Source: Mobiluncus curtisii subsp. curtisii ATCC 35241 (GTDB lineage Bacteria > Actinomycetota > Actinomycetes > Actinomycetales > Actinomycetaceae). Taken from it: a DNA stretch of 64,000 nt. Location of the stretch: contig NZ_GL385912.1 of assembly GCF_000146285.1 (NCBI RefSeq), positions 1,743,251-1,807,250 on the forward strand. Direction: 5' to 3'. A program made the position numbers and the translations under genes. The notes under the pieces are model-generated. The model was not told the DNA's origin. It made no database searches and saw only the letters and a list, made by a program, of their open reading frames with translations. Positions 27,601-35,013 of this stretch are shown here, piece after piece (the first letter of the stretch is position 1; the number at the start of each line of letters is the position of its first letter).

Positions 27601-28236
27601 CAGAATGTTTACCAGGTTTTCAGCGTTTTCCCCCTCACGTTTTGTCCCTAACGCTCCGGTCCAGCTTTGCACCACATCAGTCATGATTTGATACCTGGCG
27701 GCGTCAGTGATGGTGGTGAAACCGGATTCCCGCCCGACTAACGTGCCAAATTCTGTCAAGAGGGTTCCCGCGTAGGAATCATAGGTGGAGACACTGACCG
27801 GGTGACGCAGCATTTCCGGAGTCATTCCCCGTTGGACAAGAGTATCGAAACGCTGGCGCAGCTGATTCAGATCAAAGTCCGCAGCTTTTAACACCGCGTT
27901 AACCTCCGCGGTTTGCCGTCGTTCCTGCACCGACTCTAAAAGACTCGCGAAGCGATCCAAACGCAACGAAAAACGAGCTGCCATCTCTGCCGCGGCCTTG
28001 CGAGTGAAGGTCAGTCCCAAAATTGCTTCGGGGACAATACCGGCATTCACGACCCAATAAACCAGCCGGTTCGCAATGGTTTCTGTCTTGCCACTGCCTG
28101 CTCCGGCTACCACCAGGAGCTGTCCTCGTGGCGCCGTAATTACTGCGGATTGTTCCCGAGTTGGCGGATTAGCTCCCGTCAAAATAGCCAGTTCGGACGC
28201 GGTAAATATTTCTGTCACTGGTTTCGTCGTAGTCAT
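24661..28236 (-). CDS. adnB: AdnB-type UvrD-like helicase with C-terminal RecB-family nuclease
   Basis: One subunit of the actinobacterial AdnAB helicase-nuclease that resects double-strand breaks. The 1191-residue protein has a complete SF1A motor: GAGSGKTETIANRL (Walker A, near 47), LGLTFTRKAAAEMAARF (Ia), LVFLDEFQDTS (Walker B, intact DEFQD), VGDPNQAIYGWRGAS (III), TMHAAKGLEWDWVAVPNL (V) and LAYVAFTRAKSRLLL (VI). A PD-(D/E)XK nuclease ends the protein, with RIDAQFEE and WIIDWKTGRRP followed by YAQWLHQLGIYRLYW. It overlaps adnA by 4 bp (ATGA), and the order adnA-adnB matches mycobacteria. Confidence 0.9.
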   Translation of the reverse strand: MTTTKPVTEIFTASELAILTGANPPTREQSAVITAPRGQLLVVAGAGSGKTETIANRLVYWVVNAGIVPEAILGLTFTRKAAAEMAARFSLRLDRFASLLESVQERRQTAEVNAVLKAADFDLNQLRQRFDTLVQRGMTPEMLRHPVSVSTYDSYAGTLLTEFGTLVGRESGFTTITDAARYQIMTDVVQSWTGALGTKREGENAENLVNILLSLANDTNSHLVDLAEMKQTYRSYLAAAKRLQDAEGADLNSTALRNLDTIIDTMEFGCNATNVIQAFNERKRELLMADFSDQTRETVRLVEQLSAVGESQRERFQLVFLDEFQDTSVAQMRFLAGIFRDCAVTAVGDPNQAIYGWRGASAASMEDFGSIFCTDPRQLLTRTLSTSWRNDAVILTVSNRISAELAGAPAVAAERNIPRNQDVQSAISKPLQARPGANPGIVYGIQTLTDLQQSQAVVNFFRLWQAQRVKLQSEGVPAEKLPTAAVLCRAKNAIPGLVESLRRAGIPYQTRGMQGILEDPGVRLVRAALEITDNPEKSASLLLLLDRYRLGLSDLQAVGQNRHRFTPYQIVMEGGAQVSTEAQTRLEKLRGILTELKDNAPFATPLVLARLAHRLLDLDIEQQLPGSPCQAGAYVEFLNLVRDFGRTPGATLSGFLNWLSAGEDEEASFADLDFEVDNAAVQIITMHAAKGLEWDWVAVPNLNKSTFPSVRGEIWVTQRDVLPYPLRSDRDHLPELELKTQTLLTATGRVSKKKGLLETFKEDAEHYALREESRLAYVAFTRAKSRLLLGHCWFERQTKKGRPPSQFFLVEQDPQQHIFSDADSLASSGGADIIQPDSSTVPVVESSEGGAVGVANLLTPFNAETFAQEVARLGIETPDVEWPDTVVTSIPDKIENPNQDRFDAGIWPALPLTQTRLDFAQAVQVTEAALDSGKFSGGISQDADEETERRLSQLLHQPQTRLGTGDLLGRISATGMAHLAQDSEGYLLQRLRPLPQQPSVAARLGTYMHAWIASQLENEDTFIFDAGTEDGFTPEQRELLHKWQQRYEDLELLRRLRGPQVEFDGELYVAEAGGAVIPLRIDAQFEEVQTGKIWIIDWKTGRRPTPENYAQWLHQLGIYRLYWLQEHPETPAEDIICAYIFLNEDNPAKQLLTLQDILDELGIAEYSRSLLVSNLTDRGGEVDAVLEKFGY

Positions 28237-31200
28237 CGTTGTCTCACTTCCACTCCGAGAGTATTACCGGCGCCCCAAGCTCCGAGGGATTCAATTTGCG
28301 CCAAATTCGGTCCACTGAACGCCGCCACCGCTAAATTCACACGGTCTTGCAGATAGTCTCTCAACAGCATGGCTTCCGGATCGGGCGCGCCCGGAGTCTC
28401 GCCGCGCAGCCAAGCCAGGGGATCTCGGAGAATCTGACGTTGCTCCCCGGAGAACCGAGTGGGGAGAGTAATCGCCTCCGTTCCCGATTCGAGAGATTGT
28501 TGCGCCCAGACTTTCGGTTCCCGAGGCTCCTCAATGCCCTGTGTGGAGTACAGTTTTTTCGAGTCTGGTGGAACCTGCAGTGCCACAATTTCTGCCATGT
28601 CACAAGGCTGCTTCTGCCCGTCCGGAGAGGCGTTATAGGCAGCCTGATACAACGCCAACTGCAGATTAGCCGCTACCTTAGCCGCGCTGAAATTAGAAGG
28701 ATTACCGGTCTTATAGTCCATGATGATGACGCGCCCATGCGCAAACATCACCCGGTCAATTCGGGCGTTGTAGACCAAGGCACCCTTCCCGGAGCTGGCC
28801 TCCAATCGGCAGGGATAACGCACTTCAAAACGTGAGGGGTATTGATGATTTACCAGGAAGGTCGCCAGGGGCACCAGACAGGTCTCAATGTGGCGACGGA
28901 AGTTAGATTCCACCCACGTCTCACCGGACAAGGGACCAAGCAGACGCCGTACTTCTTGGCGCAGCTCAGTCAGGACTTGCTCAAACTCCAGGTCATCTCG
29001 CGGTCCGTGCCCCTCCCACCAGTACCTGCGTCCCAGGATTTCGGCAGCTTCATGAACAATGTTGCCAACTTTATTCGCCGCATATGGGTCATCTTCATCG
29101 TTGGAGTAACCGGACCAGCTCAGCACGTAATCCAGAGGATTCTCTAAGGCGCGTTCCAAACCGGATGCGTAAATGCGAATTTCGGCAGATTCTGTCTCGT
29201 CTCCGCTGACCGGTAAAGCACCTATCCAATTTTCCGGATGCGCCGAAGGGCAGTCCCCTGCTGCCAATTTTGCGAGCAGACCCGCGGCGATGGGAGCATC
29301 TATAGTCGGAGTCCCCCAACTGGTTTCCCCGCCCAGACAAGCCGCGCGTAGATAGGCGACGAAGTCACGCAGATTGGTGGGTAAACGGCGATGCTGTTTC
29401 GGTTCGAGCTGCAAAGTCTGCACCAGGGAGGTGAGAAAGGTGGAACGCCCGACACCGTCCTGCGCGGTGGTCCCCAAAATGAGGCGTTGCGTGCAGCGGG
29501 TCAGGGCAGTAAAGAAGTGCCGGTATTCGTTTTGCCAATTCCACAGGTAACCAGCACTGCTGGAGTTTGTAGGGTCGCCGTAATTTTCCAGCTCAAACAT
29601 GGAGGAACCCAAGATTGATCCCGGCCAACGCATCGCCGGCCAGTTTCCGTCAGTGAGTCCCACCACTGCCACCAGGGGCCAGTGCTGGGAGACAGTGGCT
29701 GCGGCTGACACTACAGTGACTGCATCCTTCACCAGATGATGAGGAGCCACGGTGCCGGTGGGGAGGTCACGAGCCAACATCCCCTGCGCGAAATCCGCCG
29801 CGGTTTTGCCCGGGTTACGAGCCTCAAACCAATCTGCAGCTTTAAACAAGTCCATCACCAAATCCAAGTCAATCTGTAGCGTAGACCGCACCGCGGGGAC
29901 CAAACCGGGCTGCAAAGCCCGCGCCTGAAGGATTTCGCCACGCCCCAGACCGTCCCATAGTTTCCAGAGCAGCAGCTGTACTGATCCTGAATCGGCTTTC
30001 CATTGTTGCCATCCCGATTGGAGAGCCTGTGCCAAGTCGACCAGCTGTGCTGCGTCGGGTAATGCAGAGATAATCTCAGGGACCGAACGACCGGAGAAAT
30101 CATTCTGTCCAGAGATAACCTGGCGCAAGAACTGCTGAATGTAGGGTAAGTTTCCAACAATTTGGATTCCGCCCTCCTCATCATCGGCAGTGTCAGCGGA
30201 ATCCATCACCCCAGTGGACCCCGCAGCGTTCTCTGAATCTGCCGGTGGCTGCAACCGCAGGTCGTACAGTGAGGAGTCCATTCGCCGCATTCGCCAGACG
30301 TCCCAGCCCACCAGGGCGGAAGAAAGCAATCCGGCTAAATCCAAATCCGATAGTTTCACTTGATCGCAATCTTCCACGCAAACCGCCTGCATCATCTTCA
30401 GCAGATAGCGTGTGAGTCGCCCTTCGTTGAGTTGACCGGTGGCTCCCGGAACTACCACCGGAATATCCATGTTTTCCAGCACTTCGGCGACCTGCCGGGC
30501 TTCTCGAGAAGAACGGGTCAGAACTGCCATCTGTGAATACTTCAGGGGTCGATCAGAGAAGATATGAGCGTCTTGCAGCAGAGTCCCGATTTCTTGATAT
30601 TGGGCAGTGTCAGTGGACTTTTCCACCAAAATAATGCGGTCTCGACCGTCTGCATCACAGAGCGAGTCTGTCTCTGTCGATGCCGGAGATGATTCCTGTG
30701 CCGAGTTCCACAATCTAGCACTGATGCCGTGCACGCCCAGACGATTCACCGCTATCCGCCACGCTTGACGCAACGGTGCGGGAACGTGTTCTTTGGTAAG
30801 CAAAATTTCGATGGCGCCTTTGCCCGGAATTGTCTCTAGCTGTTGCCAGAGTCTCTCACTCAAGTGGGGGGTCGCGCCACGGAAGGTATTCACGCAGGTT
30901 TCGGGCAAAGTACAGGCTACCAAGGTGGTTCCATGCGTCGCCCACAGAGAGAGGATATCAATCATCAGTCCGTTGAAGTTTTGCAAATCATCGATGCCTA
31001 CCAGTTCCGGAACCGGGGCTCCGGCTTTCACCGCCAAAAGATACTCTTCGAACAGAGAAGCCGTGTCCAAAGGCCAGGCAGATTGACGAGCCTGCGACCG
31101 TTTTGCTTCCCGGTCGGATTGCATCGCTTTAATCAGCCGGGTCACCAGCGGATGTACCGGGGACGCGGCGGAGTCTGACAAGGCGTCACCAGCAAAAGCC

Positions 31201-31643
31201 CGGACTCGAAAGATTCCATCCACCAAGTCACGCCGGAAACCTTGAGTTTCCAGAGCCGCGCGCAGTTCTTCTTCCAGAGGCATTTCAGCCAGAAAATCCT
31301 GGATTTGGACCATAACCTCGGCATCGGTGGCCAATCTAACTTCTGGCAGACCTTCCGTTTTCCGCCATTGATTGAAGCGCGCAAAAACTTCCGCCACAAA
31401 ACCCTTACTGACACCCAGGAGACAACCTGGATCTTCCGATTTTGCCCGAATTTCCAAGGCTCGCTCACTCAATCGGCGGGCTGCACCCGCATTGGGACTC
31501 AATACCAGCATCCGGGGATTATCCACCAACAGCTGTGCTAAAAGCGTGGTTTTCCCACTCGCCGGAACCCCTGCCAAAAGCACGGATTCACCGACATCGA
31601 GCGATTGGCGAACCCGGTCCGCTAACTCATCGAAAATCTCCAT
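28233..31643 (-). CDS. adnA: AdnA-type helicase-nuclease subunit
   Basis: Partner of AdnB. The 1136-residue protein has a UvrD-like fold with LLAGVPASGKTTLLAQLL (Walker A, near 25), a divergent Walker B (VGIDDLQNF instead of DEFQD), helicase motifs such as AVLTRSSREARQVAEVL and FFTALTRCTQRLILG, and a C-terminal RecB-type nuclease (NARIDRVMFAHGRVIIMDYKTGNP with LQLALYQAAY). Family knowledge: in mycobacterial AdnAB the AdnB motor dominates. I start it at the ATG at 31643 (MEIFDELADR), because TACTCT lies six bases upstream, matching other leaderless starts here; the frame is open to 31727 but that extension has no ribosome binding site. Confidence 0.87.
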   Translation of the reverse strand: MEIFDELADRVRQSLDVGESVLLAGVPASGKTTLLAQLLVDNPRMLVLSPNAGAARRLSERALEIRAKSEDPGCLLGVSKGFVAEVFARFNQWRKTEGLPEVRLATDAEVMVQIQDFLAEMPLEEELRAALETQGFRRDLVDGIFRVRAFAGDALSDSAASPVHPLVTRLIKAMQSDREAKRSQARQSAWPLDTASLFEEYLLAVKAGAPVPELVGIDDLQNFNGLMIDILSLWATHGTTLVACTLPETCVNTFRGATPHLSERLWQQLETIPGKGAIEILLTKEHVPAPLRQAWRIAVNRLGVHGISARLWNSAQESSPASTETDSLCDADGRDRIILVEKSTDTAQYQEIGTLLQDAHIFSDRPLKYSQMAVLTRSSREARQVAEVLENMDIPVVVPGATGQLNEGRLTRYLLKMMQAVCVEDCDQVKLSDLDLAGLLSSALVGWDVWRMRRMDSSLYDLRLQPPADSENAAGSTGVMDSADTADDEEGGIQIVGNLPYIQQFLRQVISGQNDFSGRSVPEIISALPDAAQLVDLAQALQSGWQQWKADSGSVQLLLWKLWDGLGRGEILQARALQPGLVPAVRSTLQIDLDLVMDLFKAADWFEARNPGKTAADFAQGMLARDLPTGTVAPHHLVKDAVTVVSAAATVSQHWPLVAVVGLTDGNWPAMRWPGSILGSSMFELENYGDPTNSSSAGYLWNWQNEYRHFFTALTRCTQRLILGTTAQDGVGRSTFLTSLVQTLQLEPKQHRRLPTNLRDFVAYLRAACLGGETSWGTPTIDAPIAAGLLAKLAAGDCPSAHPENWIGALPVSGDETESAEIRIYASGLERALENPLDYVLSWSGYSNDEDDPYAANKVGNIVHEAAEILGRRYWWEGHGPRDDLEFEQVLTELRQEVRRLLGPLSGETWVESNFRRHIETCLVPLATFLVNHQYPSRFEVRYPCRLEASSGKGALVYNARIDRVMFAHGRVIIMDYKTGNPSNFSAAKVAANLQLALYQAAYNASPDGQKQPCDMAEIVALQVPPDSKKLYSTQGIEEPREPKVWAQQSLESGTEAITLPTRFSGEQRQILRDPLAWLRGETPGAPDPEAMLLRDYLQDRVNLAVAAFSGPNLAQIESLGAWGAGNTLGVEVRQR

Positions 31644-31649
31644 AGTTTG

Positions 31650-31655
31650 AGAGTA
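31650..31655 (-). promoter_or_regulatory. Possible -10 of a leaderless adnA promoter
   Basis: TACTCT on the minus strand (31655-31650), six bases before the ATG at 31643, fits the TANNNT pattern seen at other genes of the window. No -35 is evident. Confidence 0.4.
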
Positions 31656-31740
31656 CCAGTAGCCCCGAATACGAAAATTTGAAACTGTAAAACTCGTCAC
31701 CTCCTCGGGCATGAAATTCCCCCTCATCGGGCAAAACCCC

Positions 31741-31746
31741 TAGAAT
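31741..31746 (+). promoter_or_regulatory. -10 element of the DUF3107 gene
   Basis: TAGAAT, followed by a short leader of about 20 bases containing AAAGGA, so this gene is leadered, unlike several of its neighbours. The -35 region is not clear. Confidence 0.45.
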
Positions 31747-31772
31747 GAGAGGACAGTCGGAAAGGAATGGTA

Positions 31773-31994
31773 ATGGAAATTAAAATCGGAATGAAGTCAG
31801 TAGCTCGCGAACTCTCCCTGGACATCGACAAGTCCTTCGAGGAACTGCAAAAACTGCTCACGGACGCCGTCGCTGCTGGAGAAATCATTGATTTAGTGGA
31901 CAAACGCGAGTCACACACCCTCATCAATGCCGGCAACATCGCCTACGTTGAATTCGCCCCTGAGCGTCAAAACCGGATTGGTTTCGCCATCTGA
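31773..31994 (+). CDS. DUF3107 family small protein
   Basis: A 73-residue protein (MEIKIGMKSVARELSLDID start, ending YVEFAPERQNRIGFAI), recognised as DUF3107, a small actinobacterial family of unknown function. The ATG at 31773 is chosen over the one at 31767, because AAAGGA is six bases from the former and directly abuts the latter. It diverges from adnA and converges on the ferritin-like gene with 6 bp between stops. Family knowledge: DUF3107, a ferritin-like protein and a DEAD-box helicase commonly cluster in actinobacteria, as here. Confidence 0.88.
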   Translation: MEIKIGMKSVARELSLDIDKSFEELQKLLTDAVAAGEIIDLVDKRESHTLINAGNIAYVEFAPERQNRIGFAI

Positions 31995-32000
31995 TTTCCC

Positions 32001-32624
32001 TTAGAAAGCCAGACCTAGGTCTTCCATCCTGCGGGAATGCTGCTTTTGAATTTCTTCCACCGTGTCGTTGACCTCTACCCCAGCGGGCAGCAGCAGCGGA
32101 TAAGCATCCAGGATGGCTCTGACCCCCGCCACGGCTTCTCCCGCAACGCGACGTCCCCACATGGACAGGCGCGACTCCACCGTCGGGTCAGCAGCAATAC
32201 CGTCACGCAACCTGGCTCGCACCCACTGGGTCAGTCCTGCAGAGCCGGAAACTCCTAGAATCTCAATCATGTCAGCTCCGACAAACTGGGCTGCCAAGTC
32301 CTCCATATCTGCCAAAATTCCCACAAAAATATAGCTTTTCACCATGCGCTCCCACCAGTCACGAGGACGAGTGCGCAGTTCCATATCGTCAAAGAATCCC
32401 ACATAAGGCTGGGTCAGATTAGCCAGATCTAAACCCCGCCGATTCGCAAACGCTTCCAAATCATCAATGGCAGTCACGAACGAAACCCCCATGCGCGCCA
32501 ATGCCAGCTGATCCGCGAAATCAGTAGTCTGGGACACGTCCCGAGCCAGCCTAGCGTAAGCCGTAATCCTCGTGAATGCAACCAAACCCAGCATATGCGC
32601 CGTACGTTCTTCTGAAATTTCCAT
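32001..32624 (-). CDS. Ferritin-like fold protein (MiaE-like family)
   Basis: A 207-residue, entirely helical protein resembling the actinobacterial ferritin-like (MiaE-like, ferritin-like_2) family. Possible metal ligands are the Glu/Asp residues in ISEERTAHMLG near residue 4, AIDDLEAFANRRG near 55 and ILADMEDLAAQF near 105, but the classic ExxH pairs are not obvious, so a di-iron site is uncertain. No signal peptide; cytoplasmic. TAGAAT lies six bases before the ATG with no Shine-Dalgarno, so the gene looks leaderless. Function unknown. Confidence 0.72.
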   Translation of the reverse strand: MEISEERTAHMLGLVAFTRITAYARLARDVSQTTDFADQLALARMGVSFVTAIDDLEAFANRRGLDLANLTQPYVGFFDDMELRTRPRDWWERMVKSYIFVGILADMEDLAAQFVGADMIEILGVSGSAGLTQWVRARLRDGIAADPTVESRLSMWGRRVAGEAVAGVRAILDAYPLLLPAGVEVNDTVEEIQKQHSRRMEDLGLAF

Positions 32625-32630
32625 AGGTTC

Positions 32631-32636
32631 ATTCTA
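32631..32636 (-). promoter_or_regulatory. -10 of a probable leaderless promoter (ferritin-like gene)
   Basis: TAGAAT on the minus strand (32636-32631) followed by GAACCT and then the ATG at 32624. No -35 and no ribosome binding site are seen. Confidence 0.6.
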
Positions 32637-32703
32637 AGCGCCACGTTGCGGTAGGGAATGTGAAACTCGAGACAGTGCCTGGAAAAGTTGCCAAAATGGA
32701 GAG

Positions 32704-34893
32704 ATGCGGATTTCTTCTGTTCTGAATTTTAAACCAGCCGAGTCTCCCGTCCGTCACCCGCCTGTGTTTCGTTTTGCAGGCAAAAGCCGTCTGTGGCGAC
32801 ACGTGGGCGTGACTCTGGCAGCGCTGGGGTTGTCCGCAACCGGGCTGGTTGTTGGAGTACCCGGAGCGAACTCGGTATCGGTTCAGCCCGCCGGCACCCC
32901 GGTGACTCTGGGAAATAATGAGGCAACGGCACGAGCCGAGTTTGAAACCTTGTGGAACTCAACAGATCAGGTCACCCCATTTTCTTCCGGGACGGTTATC
33001 TCCTCGTGTACCCCCGGCACGGCACAGCCCGAAGCTGTCCAAGCGATGCTCTCTACCTGGAACTATTTGCGGTCTTTGAATCATCTCGCGCCGGTCAGCT
33101 TGCCTGCGGGCTATGCTCCGCAAGGTCCGGCACAAGCGGCAGCTCTCACCGCCGCGGCAGGACCGGTGGCTTCCCCCGTGCCCGACTCCGTTCCGGGCGT
33201 GGCGTGTCTCAACGAGGACGTGAAACTTGCCTCCCGTTCGGGGGTGATTGCCCGTTTGGATGGCATCGTTACTCCAGCCACGGAAATCTTGCGCTACATC
33301 ACCGAAGCCTCAACCACAAACACAAATGACAACCTGGGACATCGGCTCCAGATGTTCTCACCCATTCAAGCGAACGCCGCTATCGGGGCGGTCTCAATCG
33401 GCACCTCCGGTCCTACGGCAACTTCCATCCAACTTTTTGACACGACTTACCAGGCTGCCGGCAGACCTGCCCACCCCAATTTTTGGAATCCTGCAATTCA
33501 GCAGCCCCCGAGCCTCGCGTGGCCGGCAGCGGGGTATTTTCCTTCCCGTATCCTGCCTACCGGAGCGGGCGAAAACGTGTCCCGTTGGTCTTATTCTGGT
33601 CGCTGCGCAGACCTGCGTAATGCGGAAGTTCGGGTGACCGGTCCGACGGGAGAGATTCCGCTACAGGTCATTCACCGTGCCGAACCCGGAATCGACCCTA
33701 ACCAGACACCGTGGCAATACGGCGGGTATGACACGATTTTGTTTAAAGTCCCCCTGGATCAGTTGACCATTCCTAGCTTTTACAACGTAGCCCGCTATAC
33801 CGTCAGTATTTCTAATATCAACACCGCTCCAAACTGTCAGCCGGTACCTGCCTCGACCAGCTATCAGATAAACTTATTCAACTCCGACTGGCCGGCTGAC
33901 CCTGACGGAGATGCGGATCAAGACGGAGTCGTGAACTCCCTAGATTCTCGACCGCATATCCCCGACCTGCATACTGACCGGATTGCCGGGGCGGATCGAT
34001 TCGAAACGTCTGCAGCTATCGCCAAGTCTGCAAGCTCACGCCCGGCAGTGGCATATCTGGCCCGATCCGATGTCTTTGCCGACGCTTTAGTAGGTGGGGT
34101 TCTCAAGGACGGTCCGGTCCTGCTGGTTCCTCCCGATTCGTCTCCGGTGCCCGCGGTGATTTCTGAAACTCTGCGCGCCCTGAAACCCAAACAGGTCGCG
34201 GCTTTGGGGGGAACAGGAGCAATTTCGGACGCCCGTCTCTATGAACTCGCCGGGGGGCGCGCCGCATTGCGGATTGGCGGGGCAAACCGGGTCGATACGT
34301 CTGTGATGGTCGCCCGGAGAGCCTTTACAAAAGCAAATTCTCTCTACATTGCCAATGCCTACGGACCGGGCGGCAGGGTCTCTCCGGATGCGCTAACCGG
34401 CGCTGCCTTGGGGGACGGACCTATCGTTCTGGTTGACTCATCCTCCCCCGCTATCGCCACCATTCGCCAACTAGCATCAGACCTGCAGGTGAAACGGGTA
34501 GTTGCCCTGGGCGGGCGATCCGCCGTGTCGGATGCAGTTCTCCGCAGCGTAGCTAATGGCAAAGCAGCAACCCGCTTGGGCGGTCGGGATCGCTACGAAA
34601 CATCGCGGGAAATTGCTTTGGAATCCGCACGTCTGCAACCCTCAACCCACGCCTATCTGGCTCGCGGCGATGTGTTTGCTGACGCGGTTTCGGGAGGGCA
34701 TCTGCGCAACGGACCAATTTTGCTGGTGCCGCGCGGGTGCGGGCGCCTGGACCAATCTACTCTGCGCACTTTGGCAAAACTCAATGCCTTCCAAGTGACC
34801 GCCCTGGGCGGATACGCCGCAATCTGTGAAGAATCCCTCCAGAGCGCTCTGGACTGGCCAGATTATGTCAATCACAACGTCACCGAGTTCTAG
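32704..34893 (+). CDS. Secreted CAP-like protein with calcium-binding linker and three CWB2 repeats
   Basis: A 729-residue exported protein. An Arg-rich start and a hydrophobic segment (VTLAALGLSATGLVVGVPG, about 34-53) form the signal. Residues 95-290 resemble a CAP/SCP domain: AMLSTWNYLRSLNHLAPVSL and NLGHRLQMFSPIQANAAIGAV carry the family's GHR....P...IG pattern, though the usual histidines are not all present. DPDGDADQDGVVNSLD near 400 is a thrombospondin-type-3-like calcium loop. Three CWB2 repeats begin at DRIAGADRFETS (about 421), LRIGGANRVDTS (about 520) and TRLGGRDRYETS (about 622). Likely a wall-bound surface protein. CAAAAT lies six bases before the ATG without a Shine-Dalgarno. 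Confidence 0.85.
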   Translation: MRISSVLNFKPAESPVRHPPVFRFAGKSRLWRHVGVTLAALGLSATGLVVGVPGANSVSVQPAGTPVTLGNNEATARAEFETLWNSTDQVTPFSSGTVISSCTPGTAQPEAVQAMLSTWNYLRSLNHLAPVSLPAGYAPQGPAQAAALTAAAGPVASPVPDSVPGVACLNEDVKLASRSGVIARLDGIVTPATEILRYITEASTTNTNDNLGHRLQMFSPIQANAAIGAVSIGTSGPTATSIQLFDTTYQAAGRPAHPNFWNPAIQQPPSLAWPAAGYFPSRILPTGAGENVSRWSYSGRCADLRNAEVRVTGPTGEIPLQVIHRAEPGIDPNQTPWQYGGYDTILFKVPLDQLTIPSFYNVARYTVSISNINTAPNCQPVPASTSYQINLFNSDWPADPDGDADQDGVVNSLDSRPHIPDLHTDRIAGADRFETSAAIAKSASSRPAVAYLARSDVFADALVGGVLKDGPVLLVPPDSSPVPAVISETLRALKPKQVAALGGTGAISDARLYELAGGRAALRIGGANRVDTSVMVARRAFTKANSLYIANAYGPGGRVSPDALTGAALGDGPIVLVDSSSPAIATIRQLASDLQVKRVVALGGRSAVSDAVLRSVANGKAATRLGGRDRYETSREIALESARLQPSTHAYLARGDVFADAVSGGHLRNGPILLVPRGCGRLDQSTLRTLAKLNAFQVTALGGYAAICEESLQSALDWPDYVNHNVTEF

Positions 34894-34953
34894 GCATAGG
34901 TTCGTGAACCGTTGAACCTGACAGGAACACTACATCCCCCAGCCAGCGCGGTT

Positions 34954-34959
34954 TACAAT
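34954..34959 (+). promoter_or_regulatory. Possible -10 of the DEAD-box helicase gene
   Basis: TACAAT about 55 bases before the TTG start at 35014. The leader contains AAGGAAG. The -35 is not clear. Confidence 0.35.
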
Positions 34960-35013
34960 GAAAGATGTAGGTACACGACTTTTGAATACTGACAACGATA
35001 AGGAAGATACATA

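Noticed and set aside
31644-31727. 28-codon extension of adnA
   Set aside because: No ribosome binding site, and a TANNNT hexamer six bases before the internal ATG at 31643 fits the leaderless pattern.
34898-34919. AGGTTC/GAACCT inverted repeat after the CAP-like/CWB2 gene
   Set aside because: Only six base pairs with a ten-base loop and no T-run; too weak to call a terminator.
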